The notes under the pieces: model-generated
Database searches by the model: none
What the model was told of the DNA's origin: nothing
What the model saw: only the letters and a program-made list of their open reading frames with translations
Translations under genes and position numbers: made by a program
Shown here: positions 35,531 to 45,014 of the stretch, in pieces
Numbering within the stretch: the first letter of the stretch is position 1
How the letters are laid out: the number at the start of each line of letters is the position of its first letter
Assembly: GCA_963680875.1 (NCBI GenBank)
Contig: OY804590.1
Span: forward strand, 21,576,640-21,640,639
Direction: 5' to 3'
DNA: 64,000 nt
Source of the DNA: Bathymodiolus brooksi
Lineage: Eukaryota; Mollusca; Bivalvia; Mytilida; Modiolidae

Positions 35531-35666
35531 TCATATACCAATTTGCTAACCCTAAATTAGACCATTTCAGACCATGCTGGGCTGACCATTTCTATTTAAC
35601 AACAGTTGTCAGGCTAACAGACAGACACATGTCAGAATAGTCCTCAGCTATTAAATACAAACTTAC

Positions 35667-35745
35667 TTGGGAGCAATTCTTTCTGTATCAGATGCAATCG
35701 AAGCAACAAATGAACTCAAGTCTAGTCAGAATAGATATCAGCTGT
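35667..35745 (-). pseudogene. duplicated, frameshifted copy of exon 37157-37274
   Basis: The minus strand keeps SFVASIAS, then DTERIAPK and the donor CCAA|GTAAGT, closely matching the real exon's SFVTSIASVTERIAPK. Upstream, actagacttgagttca has one extra base relative to actagaatgagctca, breaking the frame, and homology fades before a normal acceptor. It lies on the far side of the 36-bp array from the real exon. Skipping or occasional use cannot be judged from sequence. Confidence 0.7.
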
Positions 35746-35952
35746 TATGTGCAGGTTTTGTATCGTTTGTTTATATCTGTATTGCTGTTGGAGATCCAAT
35801 TATCAAGAGGAGGAGGGAATGTTTTTAACTGGTTTAATCCTACCACATTTATGTGCCTGTCCCAAGGAAGGACCTGGATTACCATCAACATATATTATAG
35901 TCTATTTATGTTCAATGGTTTGAAGAGAGATGGTTGTCCATTTTGTTATATT

Positions 35953-37134
35953 AGTTGAATTGTTGACTATCACTGTTTTATTGATATTAGTTGAATTGTT
36001 GACTCACTGTTTTATTGATATTAGTTGAATTGTTGACTATCACTGTTTTATTGATATTAGTTGAATTGTTGACTATCACTGTTTTATTGATATTAGTTGA
36101 ATTGTTGACTATCACTGTTTTATTGATATTAGTTGAATTGTTGACTATCACTGTTTTATTGATATTAGTTGAATTGTTGACTATCACTGTTTTATTGATA
36201 TTAGTTGAATTGTTGACTATCACTGTTTTATTGATATTAGTTGAATTGTTGACTCACTGTTTTATTGATATTAGTTGAATTGTTGACTATCACTGTTTTA
36301 TTGATATTAGTTGAATTGTTGACTATCACTGTTTTATTGATATTAGTTGAATTGTTGACTATCACTGTTTTATTGATATTAGTTGAATTGTTGACTCACT
36401 GTTTTATTGATATTAGTTGAATTGTTGACTATCACTGTTTTATTGATATTAGTTGAATTGTTGACTATCACTGTTTTATTGATATTAGTTGAATTGTTGA
36501 CTATCACTGTTTTATTGATATTAGTTGAATTGTTGACTCACTGTTTTATTGATATTAGTTGAATTGTTGACTATCACTGGATATTAGTTGAATTGTTGAC
36601 TATCACTGTTTTATTGATATTAGTTGAATTGTTGACTATCACTGTTTTATTGATATTAGTTGAATTGTTGACTATCACTGTTTTATTGATATTAGTTGAA
36701 TTGTTGACTATCAGTTTTATTGATATTAGTTGAATTGTTGACTATCACTGTTTTATTGATATTAGTTGAATTGTTGACTCACTGTTTTATTGATATTAGT
36801 TGAATTGTTGACTATCACTGTTTTATTGATATTAGTTGAATTGTTGACTATCACTGTTTTATTGATATTAGTTGAATTGTTGACTATCACTGTTTTATTG
36901 ATATTAGTTGAATTGTTGACTATCACTGTTTTATTGATATTAGTTGAATTGTTGACTATCACTGTTTTATTGATATTAGTTGAATTGTTGACTATCACTG
37001 TTTTATTGATATTAGTTGAATTGTTGACTATCACTGTTTTATTGATATTAGTTGAATTGTTGACTATCACTGTTTTATTGATATTAGTTGAATTGTTGAC
37101 TATCACTGTTTGATTGATATTAGTTGAATTGTTG
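35953..37134. repeat. 36-bp tandem array in intron
   Basis: About 33 copies of a 36-bp unit (ttgttgactatcactgtttt, attgatattagttgaa), with a 32-bp variant lacking four bases (gttgactcactg) recurring at about 36000, 36250, 36390, 36535 and 36775. Unit length divisible by 3 keeps frames open on both strands (NNSTNINKTVIV); these are artefacts. On the minus strand the array starts about 20 bp after the donor of exon 37157-37274. Confidence 0.95.
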
Positions 37135-37156
37135 ACTCTATGATTATAATACTTAC

Positions 37157-37274
37157 TTGGGAGCAATTCTTTCTGTAACTGATGCTATAGAAGTAACAAA
37201 TGAGCTCATTCTAGTCAGAATAGTCTTCAGTTGTTCACTCTCCTGTTTTAATCTAATAATGTCATGAAGCTGTG
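37157..37274 (-). CDS. coiled-coil protein gene, internal exon
   Basis: 118 bp, acceptor ctacatttcag, donor ccaa|gtaagt. The first two bases CA complete a codon begun by the G of exon 47790-47841; the last two (AA) are completed by the A of exon 34484-34576. It encodes QLHDIIRLKQESEQLKTIL, a clear leucine/isoleucine heptad pattern, then TRMSSFVTSIASVTERIAP. A decayed duplicate sits at 35667-35745. No family recognised. Confidence 0.85.
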
Positions 37275-37348
37275 CTGAAATGTAGAGAAAGAATGAACAT
37301 GTATTATAATGAATGTATTTGAATATTTTCTAGTGTTAGTATTAGTGT

Positions 37349-37552
37349 AATGGTGTTTAATGCCACTTACAACAATATTTCAGTTATATCATAGCAGTCA
37401 GTTTTATTGGTGAAGGAAACAGGAATACCTGAAGAAAACCACCGAACTGTCACTGACAAAACTTTATCACATAATGTTACATTGAGTACACATCGCCATG
37501 AACAGGGTTCGAACTCACAAAGTCAGTGGTGATAAGCACTGATTACATACGT
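37349..37552 (-). mobile_element. SINE family A, head-truncated
   Basis: ggtgtttaatgccacttaca, ggtgaaggaaacaggaatac, actgacaaaactttatcaca and gggttcgaactcacaaagtc in order, cut off at gcactgattacatacgtcaa, where a caaggattt hairpin (37553-37595) begins. Confidence 0.8.
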
Positions 37553-37709
37553 CAAGGATTTAAATATGTAGTATTACTATACAAATCCTTGCATAGGTGG
37601 ACGTGAAATAATATTAATGTTTGTGAAAAGACATGTTACGTTTTTTATTCGACCGCAAAAAAAATCGTGGCCGTATTATGTTATGTGTGTGTCCGTCGTC
37701 GTCCGTCTG

Positions 37710-38012
37710 TAGACGCAATGGTTTCCGTGTGATAATATTGGTTATAGATGACCGATCGTGTAGACACAATGGTTTCCGTGTGATAATATTGGTTATAGAT
37801 GACCGATCGTGTAGAAGCAATGGTTTCCGTGTGATAATATTGGTTATAGATGACCAATCGTGTAGACGCAATGGTTTCCGTGTGATAATACAGGTTATAG
37901 ATGACCGATCGTGTGGACGCAATGGTTTCCGTGTGATAATATTGGTTATAGATGACCGATCGTGTAGACGCAATGGTTTCCGTGTGATAATATTGGTTAT
38001 AGATGACCGATC
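37710..38012. repeat. 51-bp minisatellite inside repeat R
   Basis: Six copies of a 51-bp unit (tgtagacgcaatggtttccg, tgtgataatattggttatag, atgaccgatcg). The left R copy has only one unit, so the expansion followed the duplication. The 130- and 140-codon open frames here are artefacts (51 is divisible by 3). Confidence 0.9.
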
Positions 38013-38394
38013 GCGATCCTCCTGAATTTTAAACACAATGATCCTGATTACTAAATGAAGGTTGGTATTTTAGATTTGGGATATTGTAGTCCCATCCGTT
38101 TCTAAACAAGGGAACGTAAGGGGCAATAAAAAATGGTGTTTCAGTTTTTTGTACTTATTCATCTGATTTTATTAAATGAATTTCAGAGGAAAATCCCTTT
38201 CAGACCTTGCACATGATGTTATTATGTAACTATTACAATTTTTGTCACAAAAGTTTAAAAGTTCAAATCTAATTCAATTTTTTGGGACAAATTATCATCG
38301 TTACGAGCTATTGACATCTATGAAAAAGTTGGAGAGGATGGTTTGTTTTGATTTGTTTTGTTTGTTTGTTTTGGTTTTTTTTTTGGTTTTTTTT

Positions 38395-38632
38395 GTGTTT
38401 AATGATATTTCAGTTATATCGTGGTGGTTGGTTTTATTGGTGGAGGAAACCGGAGTACCTGGAGAAAACCACCGACCTGCCGCAAGACACTGACAAACTT
38501 GATCACATATTGTTTTACATCTCGCCCTGAGTGTGATTCGAACTCACAACATCAGTGGTGATAGGCACCGATTAGATAGGTACACATAGTTGTAAATCCA
38601 ACTATCATACGATCACGAACACGACGGTCCCT
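38395..38632 (-). mobile_element. SINE family A inside repeat R, right copy
   Basis: Same insertion as 16243-16460: tttaatgatatttcagttat, ggtggaggaaaccggagtac, gtgattcgaactcacaacat and atccaactatcatacgatca. Confidence 0.85.
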
Positions 38633-38755
38633 AGTTGGAAAAGAGGAACATGTATAGCCTAACCTATATCATATCTTAAAACTATATTTTATGTGACATT
38701 AGCCAAATTTAGCCTGTGTGTTTATTGGCTTAATTAAGTTTCATCTTAGGTCAGT

Positions 38756-38758
38756 TGA
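38756..38758. other. target-site duplication, left (TGA)
   Basis: TGA directly before CACTAGGG; repeated at 46876-46878. The empty site in the left R copy has it once (TCA, 16120-16122, opposite strand). Confidence 0.85.
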
Positions 38759-40310
38759 CACTAGGGACATCAAAATCCTAATTTCCTTGGCTGTATATTA
38801 ATTTCCGTCAGGAAGTGCTAATTATTCGCACTTTTCAGCGGAGATTCCATGTGAAATGTAGGGATTTATACACATTAATGGAGATTAGATTCAAATCGAG
38901 AGATTTATACATGCATCGAGAGATTATAACCTGTATCGGTAAATTATTACTTCGTAGTTCAATTTCATACTTTATTTGGCAGGATTTAATCGACAATCTT
39001 TATATACATATATATATATTGATGTTTGTACATTTATCGATTTTTTACGGATGGGTAGGTATATATATACGCGATCGAGTTGAGAAAAATTGGATGTTTG
39101 TTTTCATTTAGTTATGTATCGACAGCTAGTGTATTTATGAATAAAATATGTTTAAAATGAAATAGTGTATTTACCGTTGACAGAAGTAAAAAAAACGAAT
39201 TCGCAACAAATGAAAACGGAATACATATTTCACGGCTGACAAAAATAATAAACGTAATTTACACATTTCACCAAGATCGAGTTTAACAGCCGGTTTAATT
39301 TTCATGAATTAAATGATGAATGTTGAAATAAAAATTCCTTCTATGTTTTCCTAAGACCTAAGACTCTTTATTCTCAAATAAACCATACATTACAATGGTA
39401 TAGAGAAGTTACATATAAAAATACAACACAACACACACATGACAAATAAATAACAGATACACAAATACAATATTTACATTACAACATGTTTGTGTAGTGA
39501 TCGATCGCGAGAGCTATATATAGCACACAGGTAAGTTATATATTTTAGCTGCAGTATATTAATATGTATATTTTTTTTTTACAGACATTTCAAGAAAAGG
39601 TATCAAAATATAAAATCGTTTGTTTTGTGTTATACCACAAGTTAGTTTTTATCTTATAATTTTTAGTTCTTTTTTCATTAAACTTTAATTATCATTATTT
39701 CTGTATAGTGTACATGTACTAACAACTGTTTTCACTAACAAAACAATTTCTTTTACAAGTTAATTGCTAACCCTTTCATTTGTATAGACAACAGAATATA
39801 ATTATTGATTTTTGCAGGTGCTTACGTGTATATGTATCGACGGCCTGTTGACAGAAAATAAAAACTGAATACACATTTCTCCCAGGTCGAGTTTTAAATT
39901 TAACAGACTATTTTAAATGAATATATATATGCTATCAAGTTATAATGAAGAATGTTGTATTAATCCTGGCGTTTGTCTGGATATTATGCCGTGTTTTTGT
40001 TTTTTACCGGTTTTTGTACTGCACGAAATCGCGGACAAAATATAGTAGAATGATCATGACCCGATCAAGCGAGTTAAAGTATATCACATAGTGTAATTAT
40101 TGTAGCTATTACTTATCTGTGTTTATTTAAAACCATGTTTGCTTTTTATTTTTAATGCTTAAGTATAATTGTCTTTAGTGCTTTTTCGGGAAACTGCATA
40201 TATTTCTTTTATTTTACAGATATTTCAAGAAAAGGTATCAAAATATTAAATAGTTTGTTTTATGTTATGTTGTTATAACCTTCCATTCAGTTTTTGTTAT
40301 TTTCTGTTGC
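38759..40310 (+). repeat. left inverted arm of the CACTA-like element
   Basis: Matches the complement of 45015-46875, apart from an insertion unique to this arm (about 39347-39490). The arm is itself built of two related segments: the gagtttaac...gaatgttg words near 39275 and 39888, and the atttcaagaaaaggtatcaa word at 39587 and 40222, recur about 615-635 bp apart. Confidence 0.85.
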
Positions 40311-40619
40311 GTTTTTATCAGTTATTTTTTATTTCCCTTTTAGTTAATAATATAATTTCTCTAATTTTTCGACTATTTTCATTTTTTGGAGATTTCCAGT
40401 TGGATGACGTTTTTTATGTGGAATTTTTTTTACCTGCATTAGTGGGGTTTCGGGTCCGTTCTCCCTGATAATTATATATATGTAGGGTATTAAAAATAAA
40501 CAAAGTATAAATGATATTTGATGTTTACAAATATTAAATTGAGAAATTTTAACAAGTGTATGTTTCGATTATGAGCAAAGTTAAACATTTCAGTCCCTTG
40601 GAATAAGTAAAGCAGATAT

Positions 40620-40640
40620 ATATATATATATATATATACG
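40620..40640. repeat. (TA)n microsatellite
   Basis: About ten TA repeats at the inner side of the left arm. Confidence 0.9.
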
Positions 40641-40714
40641 CAAAGATAAGTGAATTAAGAGTCGGTAGAACGATCGATCTTTTGTAAAATTGATAAAAAA
40701 AAATGACTCATACT

Positions 40715-41045
40715 CGAGTGCGGTAGATCGTGGGTTCAAGCCCCAGTCGGGATAAAATCAAAGACTATAAACTTGGTATTTGTTGCTTCTCCGCTAAGTA
40801 CCCAACATTAAGGAGAAAGAGCAACGACTGGTTAGCTCAGAATCAGGATAACGAGTCCGAGTGGGGCGACATGTCTATCCGTGGACTTGTTTCAGTGAGC
40901 TAGCACTATAAAAATTCAATCCAGCGTATTGGTCTAGTACAAAGCGGACATCATCATCTCATTGAAAATTAACATGTTCTCGCCATGATATAGCTGAAAA
41001 ATTGCTGCATTGGCGTTAAATAACAATGATCACCACTCACTCTTT
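40715..41045 (+). mobile_element. SINE family B, near complete
   Basis: Plus strand: ctcgagtgcggtagatcgtg, ggttcaagccccagtcggga (B-box match GTTCAAGCC), ttggtatttgttgcttctcc, aacattaaggagaaagagca, ttggtctagtacaaagcgga, catgatatagctgaaaaatt and ggcgttaaataac. The first part of the head with the A box is missing. This copy is the best reference in the window for family B. Confidence 0.8.
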
Positions 41046-41264
41046 ATTAAATTATCATGTTTCAAAATTGCAAGCTAAATAAAGAACACGACCTATATAG
41101 TCCAACATTTAACCCTCATAATTAGATTTGGTAATTCTGTAATTGATTTGTAATCGTGTTTTCGATTGATTTTTTAATATTTTTTTTTAGAAAACTGCAA
41201 GTTGTATTGTTTTTAAATAATCAGTAATGCGGTGTCAAACTTATATATCAAATTTAGTGTACAG

Positions 41265-41400
41265 ATCCCTCCAAGTGTATCAACGATCATACTCTCAAGT
41301 CGGACACGGAGTTTTGTCGGACTTGAAGAGAGTGTCACTCTTAAAATTGTCCGACAAAATCCTCCCATGTCGGAGTGAGAGTCTCCACTCTCAGATAGTT
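41265..41400 (+). repeat. gtcggac-rich segment, left
   Basis: gatccctccaagtg, aagtcggacacgg, ttgtcggacttgaagagagt, attgtccgacaaaatcctcc, atgtcggagtgagagt. The motif occurs on both strands. It looks like one end of an element whose other end is 43010-43170. Confidence 0.45.
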
Positions 41401-42261
41401 AAACTGTTAACAGGAAACGTCCCCAAATTCTGCTAACCAATAAATTCGTGCATAAAGAAACATGCGTATCTTAGTAAAGCTGAAGTAAATGAGTGATATA
41501 CAGTACGGAAAGTATAGATATGCTAACGGCCGTCTCGGGCGATATATACAATAATATCCATGAATAAAATGTATTAACATGCAGTACCCATGTTTTAAGT
41601 GCACTAGAAGTGAATATTAATATGTCCCTATGTACTCGCGACAATCGATGTCAAGGCCCTTTCACTTGCTGCAGACAGTTGCCGGTTTACATATCGGGTG
41701 CGTTTGCTCTTTTACGTGTTTGCCAAATGTAGGGCGAACGAACCCGGGTAAATAATTCTAATTTACTTAAAAATTAATTTATATTTTTTTCTTTCTTGCA
41801 TATGTGTATAAATATCTTAATAAAACAAATACATTTACGGTGAGAAATTATTATATGTCATGATATCGTTATTTAGGTAAATACTTATTAGACAGATTTT
41901 TTTTAAAACCATTTTTGTCTTTTTAATTGATAACTGACCCAAGCTAAATAAATGAAATGTGACTTAATGTGTTAATTATATAAATCCTTGCCTTCTATAA
42001 ATTTTAATTTCTTATCTAATTCTTATTCAACAATATGGTCAGGTTGTTATTTTCATTGAATGGCATCTCAAAATAGATGGCTTCACAGTAGGAGCTCTTC
42101 CTGTATATTGGTTACATCCTGTATATTACAACTGACAGCTAATGCATGACAAACAATTTTAATCAGCCATCATTATCATAAAATACATTTTTTTAATCTT
42201 TATTTTGATGATGGCACCTAATTCTCATCACCTAATCCAAATTAGTATAGTAGAGGAGTAC

Positions 42262-42400
42262 CGTATTTTTCGGACGATACATCTAGATAAAAATGACGAT
42301 TTTGTTTACAGTATACCTTTATTTTGCTGTAGGTTTATTTCTGAATAAGAAGACTCGTATCATCGATGTTCTTGGTGTTATTTTTTTTTAAATAAAGCAA
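42262..42400. other. possible TIR-element fragment
   Basis: accgtatttttcggacgata followed by AT-rich DNA. The first 16 bases resemble a terminus common among animal DNA transposons, but no partner end was found. Confidence 0.25.
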
Positions 42401-42784
42401 TAAAAGTATACTAACAGGGGGTGCAATTCTGGGGATAAAATATTCAACATCCGAAAAAATCAATATTCAGCGATTGAAGTGTTAGCGAAAATCAGTTCAA
42501 TGTTGTATTTTATAATAAAATATATACTATAAAAAATGTATCTTGTTGAAAAAAATCACAGAGTGGATCGATTTACAATATAAAATTGTTATCACAAAAT
42601 ATCTAAATATAGCTATAGCTTTCCCATCAAACACGAGCATGCGCACGTGGTTGTAGTAAAAAATGGCGGTTGCAAATACATCTCACAGTAAGCGTGCAGA
42701 ACAAGCCTTTTATACTATATATACTGGAAAATAATTTATATCGATTTCGTTACTTAATCGATATTTTATTGCAATAATTTATAT

Positions 42785-42836
42785 GAGGCTATGGGTGTTT
42801 AAACGTCACTTTTCAACAATATTTCAGTTATATATT
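42785..42836 (-). mobile_element. SINE family A tail fragment
   Basis: gggtgtttaaacgtcacttt then caacaatatttcagttatat; only the conserved tail is left. Confidence 0.6.
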
Positions 42837-43009
42837 GACCTTTAAGCTACCTTTCCTGGCGCGAATATGGTGCAAGGTAGAAATACACTAGGGTATTTAC
42901 GTACCCGGACATTCTACACACCGGAAAGAAAGTACGCTTATAAATACACATCGATCACAAAATGTTTGACATGTTCACCTCGAGAAATGTAAAAAAAAAT
43001 CTTTAAATA

Positions 43010-43170
43010 TCCACTCTCACGTCCGACCAAATACTCTGAATGCACCCACGATGTCCGACCAAATAGTCGGAGTTAGAGGGTGTTGACTCTCAAATTTGTC
43101 GGACATTTCCCTGGAGTGAGTCGGACATTTTGGGAGGGATATGTCCGACCTGACCGGAGTGTACTGTACA
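43010..43170 (-). repeat. gtcggac-rich segment, right
   Basis: cacgtccgaccaaatactct, gatgtccgaccaaatagtcg, tttgtcggacatttccctgg, gagtcggacattttgggagg and gatatgtccgacctgaccgg. Related to 41265-41400 in inverse orientation, with gagggat near each outer end. Confidence 0.45.
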
Positions 43171-43508
43171 TGACGCGTTTTTGGAATTTTAGTTAACTGT
43201 AACGTTCATAAATAGAAAATGTCACTATGCAATTTTTTTGTAAAGTATAAGGCCTTATTTTCTTGTTAAAATATTCTTATATTCTTAATAATTATATTGA
43301 TATTATTTTGGGGGGTGGGAGGGGGAATTGCCCCAAAGATATTTATACAGTTAGTCATGCCCAGAGGCCCCTTTCTCGGATGTCAACGTGCTGTTTTCAC
43401 TACTGTCAAGGTATTAACTATTTTATGGGGGTGAAATACCAAAGTAATAAGAATTATATAATTTCCTGTCAGTCTGATATTTGTTTTCTCTTTTATTTTT
43501 TATTGTTA

Positions 43509-44048
43509 AGCCCTGTTTACACGATCAAAGTTTTCCATCAAAAACTTTGATTTTAAGGCGAAGGCTGCGTAGACTTCGTGTTAGACCAAGGAGAATGTGG
43601 TCTAGAGCCTGGCTTCAAAGGAGGAGGACCAGAAGTTGCTTTAACATTCTACTGCAAGAGCTGAGGGCTGAAGATATTGATGAATATAAAAATATGAGAA
43701 TGAGCAAAGAAACATTTAATATGCTCCTGGAAAAGGTCCGACCATATATCATGAGATCATTTACTAACTCATTTGTCCAGTTAAATTTTGACATTTTATT
43801 TGAACTTGTTTGTCTGTTGTTTCCCCGCCATATTTACCATGTGCTTCTGTTTACATAATATCTTAATCATCTTGATTCCAAAAACCATTCTGATTGGTTA
43901 GTTCCCATCAAAGTCCATCAAAGTTTTTAGAAAAATAGGATGGAGTTCTATTCCATCAAAGTCCGTCAAAGTTTTTGATGCAGGTTTACATGGTCAAAAA
44001 ACTTTGACAAAGTTTTTGATTGAAAACTTTGATCGTGTAAACGGGGCT
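43509..44048 (+). mobile_element. PIF/Harbinger element, 540 bp, internally deleted
   Basis: TIRs agccctgtttacacgatcaa (43509) and its complement ending at 44048 (ttgatcgtgtaaacggggct), with a TTA duplication on each side (43506-43508 and 44049-44051), the usual 3-bp target of this superfamily. Subterminal atcaaaaactttgat and fcaaagtttttgat-like repeats lie inside both ends. It retains the start of a transposase gene. Confidence 0.9.
43549..43770 (+). pseudogene. Harbinger transposase N-terminal fragment
   Basis: The frame starting just inside the left TIR reads RRRLRRLRVRPRRMWSRAWL, then QRRRTRSCFNILLQELRAED and DEYKNMRMSKETFNMLLEKV. The arrangement of an Arg-rich start, W-x-R-x-W(L)-x-R-R, YN/FNxLLxEL, RM-x-x-x-F-x-x-LL is that of HARBI1-like DDE nucleases, where it precedes the helix-turn-helix. 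The catalytic Asp-Asp-Glu domain is absent; after about PYIMR the frame enters AT-rich filler and the right TIR. It cannot be an active enzyme. Confidence 0.75.
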
Positions 44049-45014
44049 TTACACATTACTTAATTTTGTAGTGGATTAAAAAAAAGTATTGTTTTGCCTT
44101 TCAAATGTTTATTTCTGTGGGAAAGTATTTCTTTGTTTTGTCTTTCATTGTTTAAATCATGTTTTCTGTGCATTTCCTACAATCAAAACAATCTCTTGTT
44201 TTCTGTATAATATAATAAAATCATATATTTTTTTTTTCATTCATCGCATCAGTTTAAATTGATATGTCCAAATATACGACAGTACCAAAAACGGGTTTTT
44301 ATAATTTGCCTATGTTACTACTTCTGGTACTGGTGATGTGTACATAATTCTCATCTTCGCATCATGTGATGTCTTTAACAATCACCATTCCTATAATACC
44401 AGTGTTGCGGGCACCTCAAATAAACTCTCCTTGGCACCATATAGTTCCCTCCTTCATTACAGAAATCCTAATAAACTGAGGTAGTTTTATCCTATAGAAG
44501 CTGCATGAAGGGAAAGGAAGAGCAAGTGGAGAACAAAAATGTGTTTGCTTACTTCTACCATAATTTTTTCTAACTAAAATATATACACACACACACATAT
44601 ATATATAATACATGTATATAATAATTTAATTCTTTGTAGGTCTGTTGTTGACTAGGCTTCAAACCAGCTTATTTTCTGGAAATATGAAAATTAAAACAAC
44701 ATTAACCTATAAAATGATAAAATTATTGACAAGAAACAATTTGAAGCTCATTTTTCTAATGTGGAAACGTTACATTTATTTTAATTATAGATAATTAAGT
44801 GATAACAAAAATCATTTACTTTCATAAAACTTGATAAAAGTTACATAATTCATTGATAAGACTGTCAAACCTTACTAAGGATTAACAATTGACCTATAAC
44901 ATAATTGTTTTGTTAATGAACACAGTTATAAAAATGAACAATAAGAATAATAAACATAAAAAGTTGTATTAGAAACTGAATTAAAAAAAAAAACATTAAC
45001 AGAAATAATATAAC

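Larger units (their letters stand above)
37605..38758 (-). repeat. repeat R, right copy, first part
   Basis: Inverted copy of 16052-17200 inside the gene's largest intron. The part equivalent to 17040-17110 has expanded into a 51-bp minisatellite. The copy is cut at 38758 by the CACTA-like element and resumes at 46876. Confidence 0.9.

Noticed and set aside
36015..37166. Asn/Thr repeat proteins on one strand and Leu/Ile repeat proteins on the other
   Set aside because: 36-bp array with no stop in one phase per strand; it lies inside an intron.
37614..38036. 130- and 140-codon frames on both strands
   Set aside because: 51-bp minisatellite, length divisible by 3.
44581..44611. (ac)n/(at)n microsatellite as a regulatory element
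   Set aside because: An ordinary short microsatellite inside the transposon interior, with nothing else to support a role.
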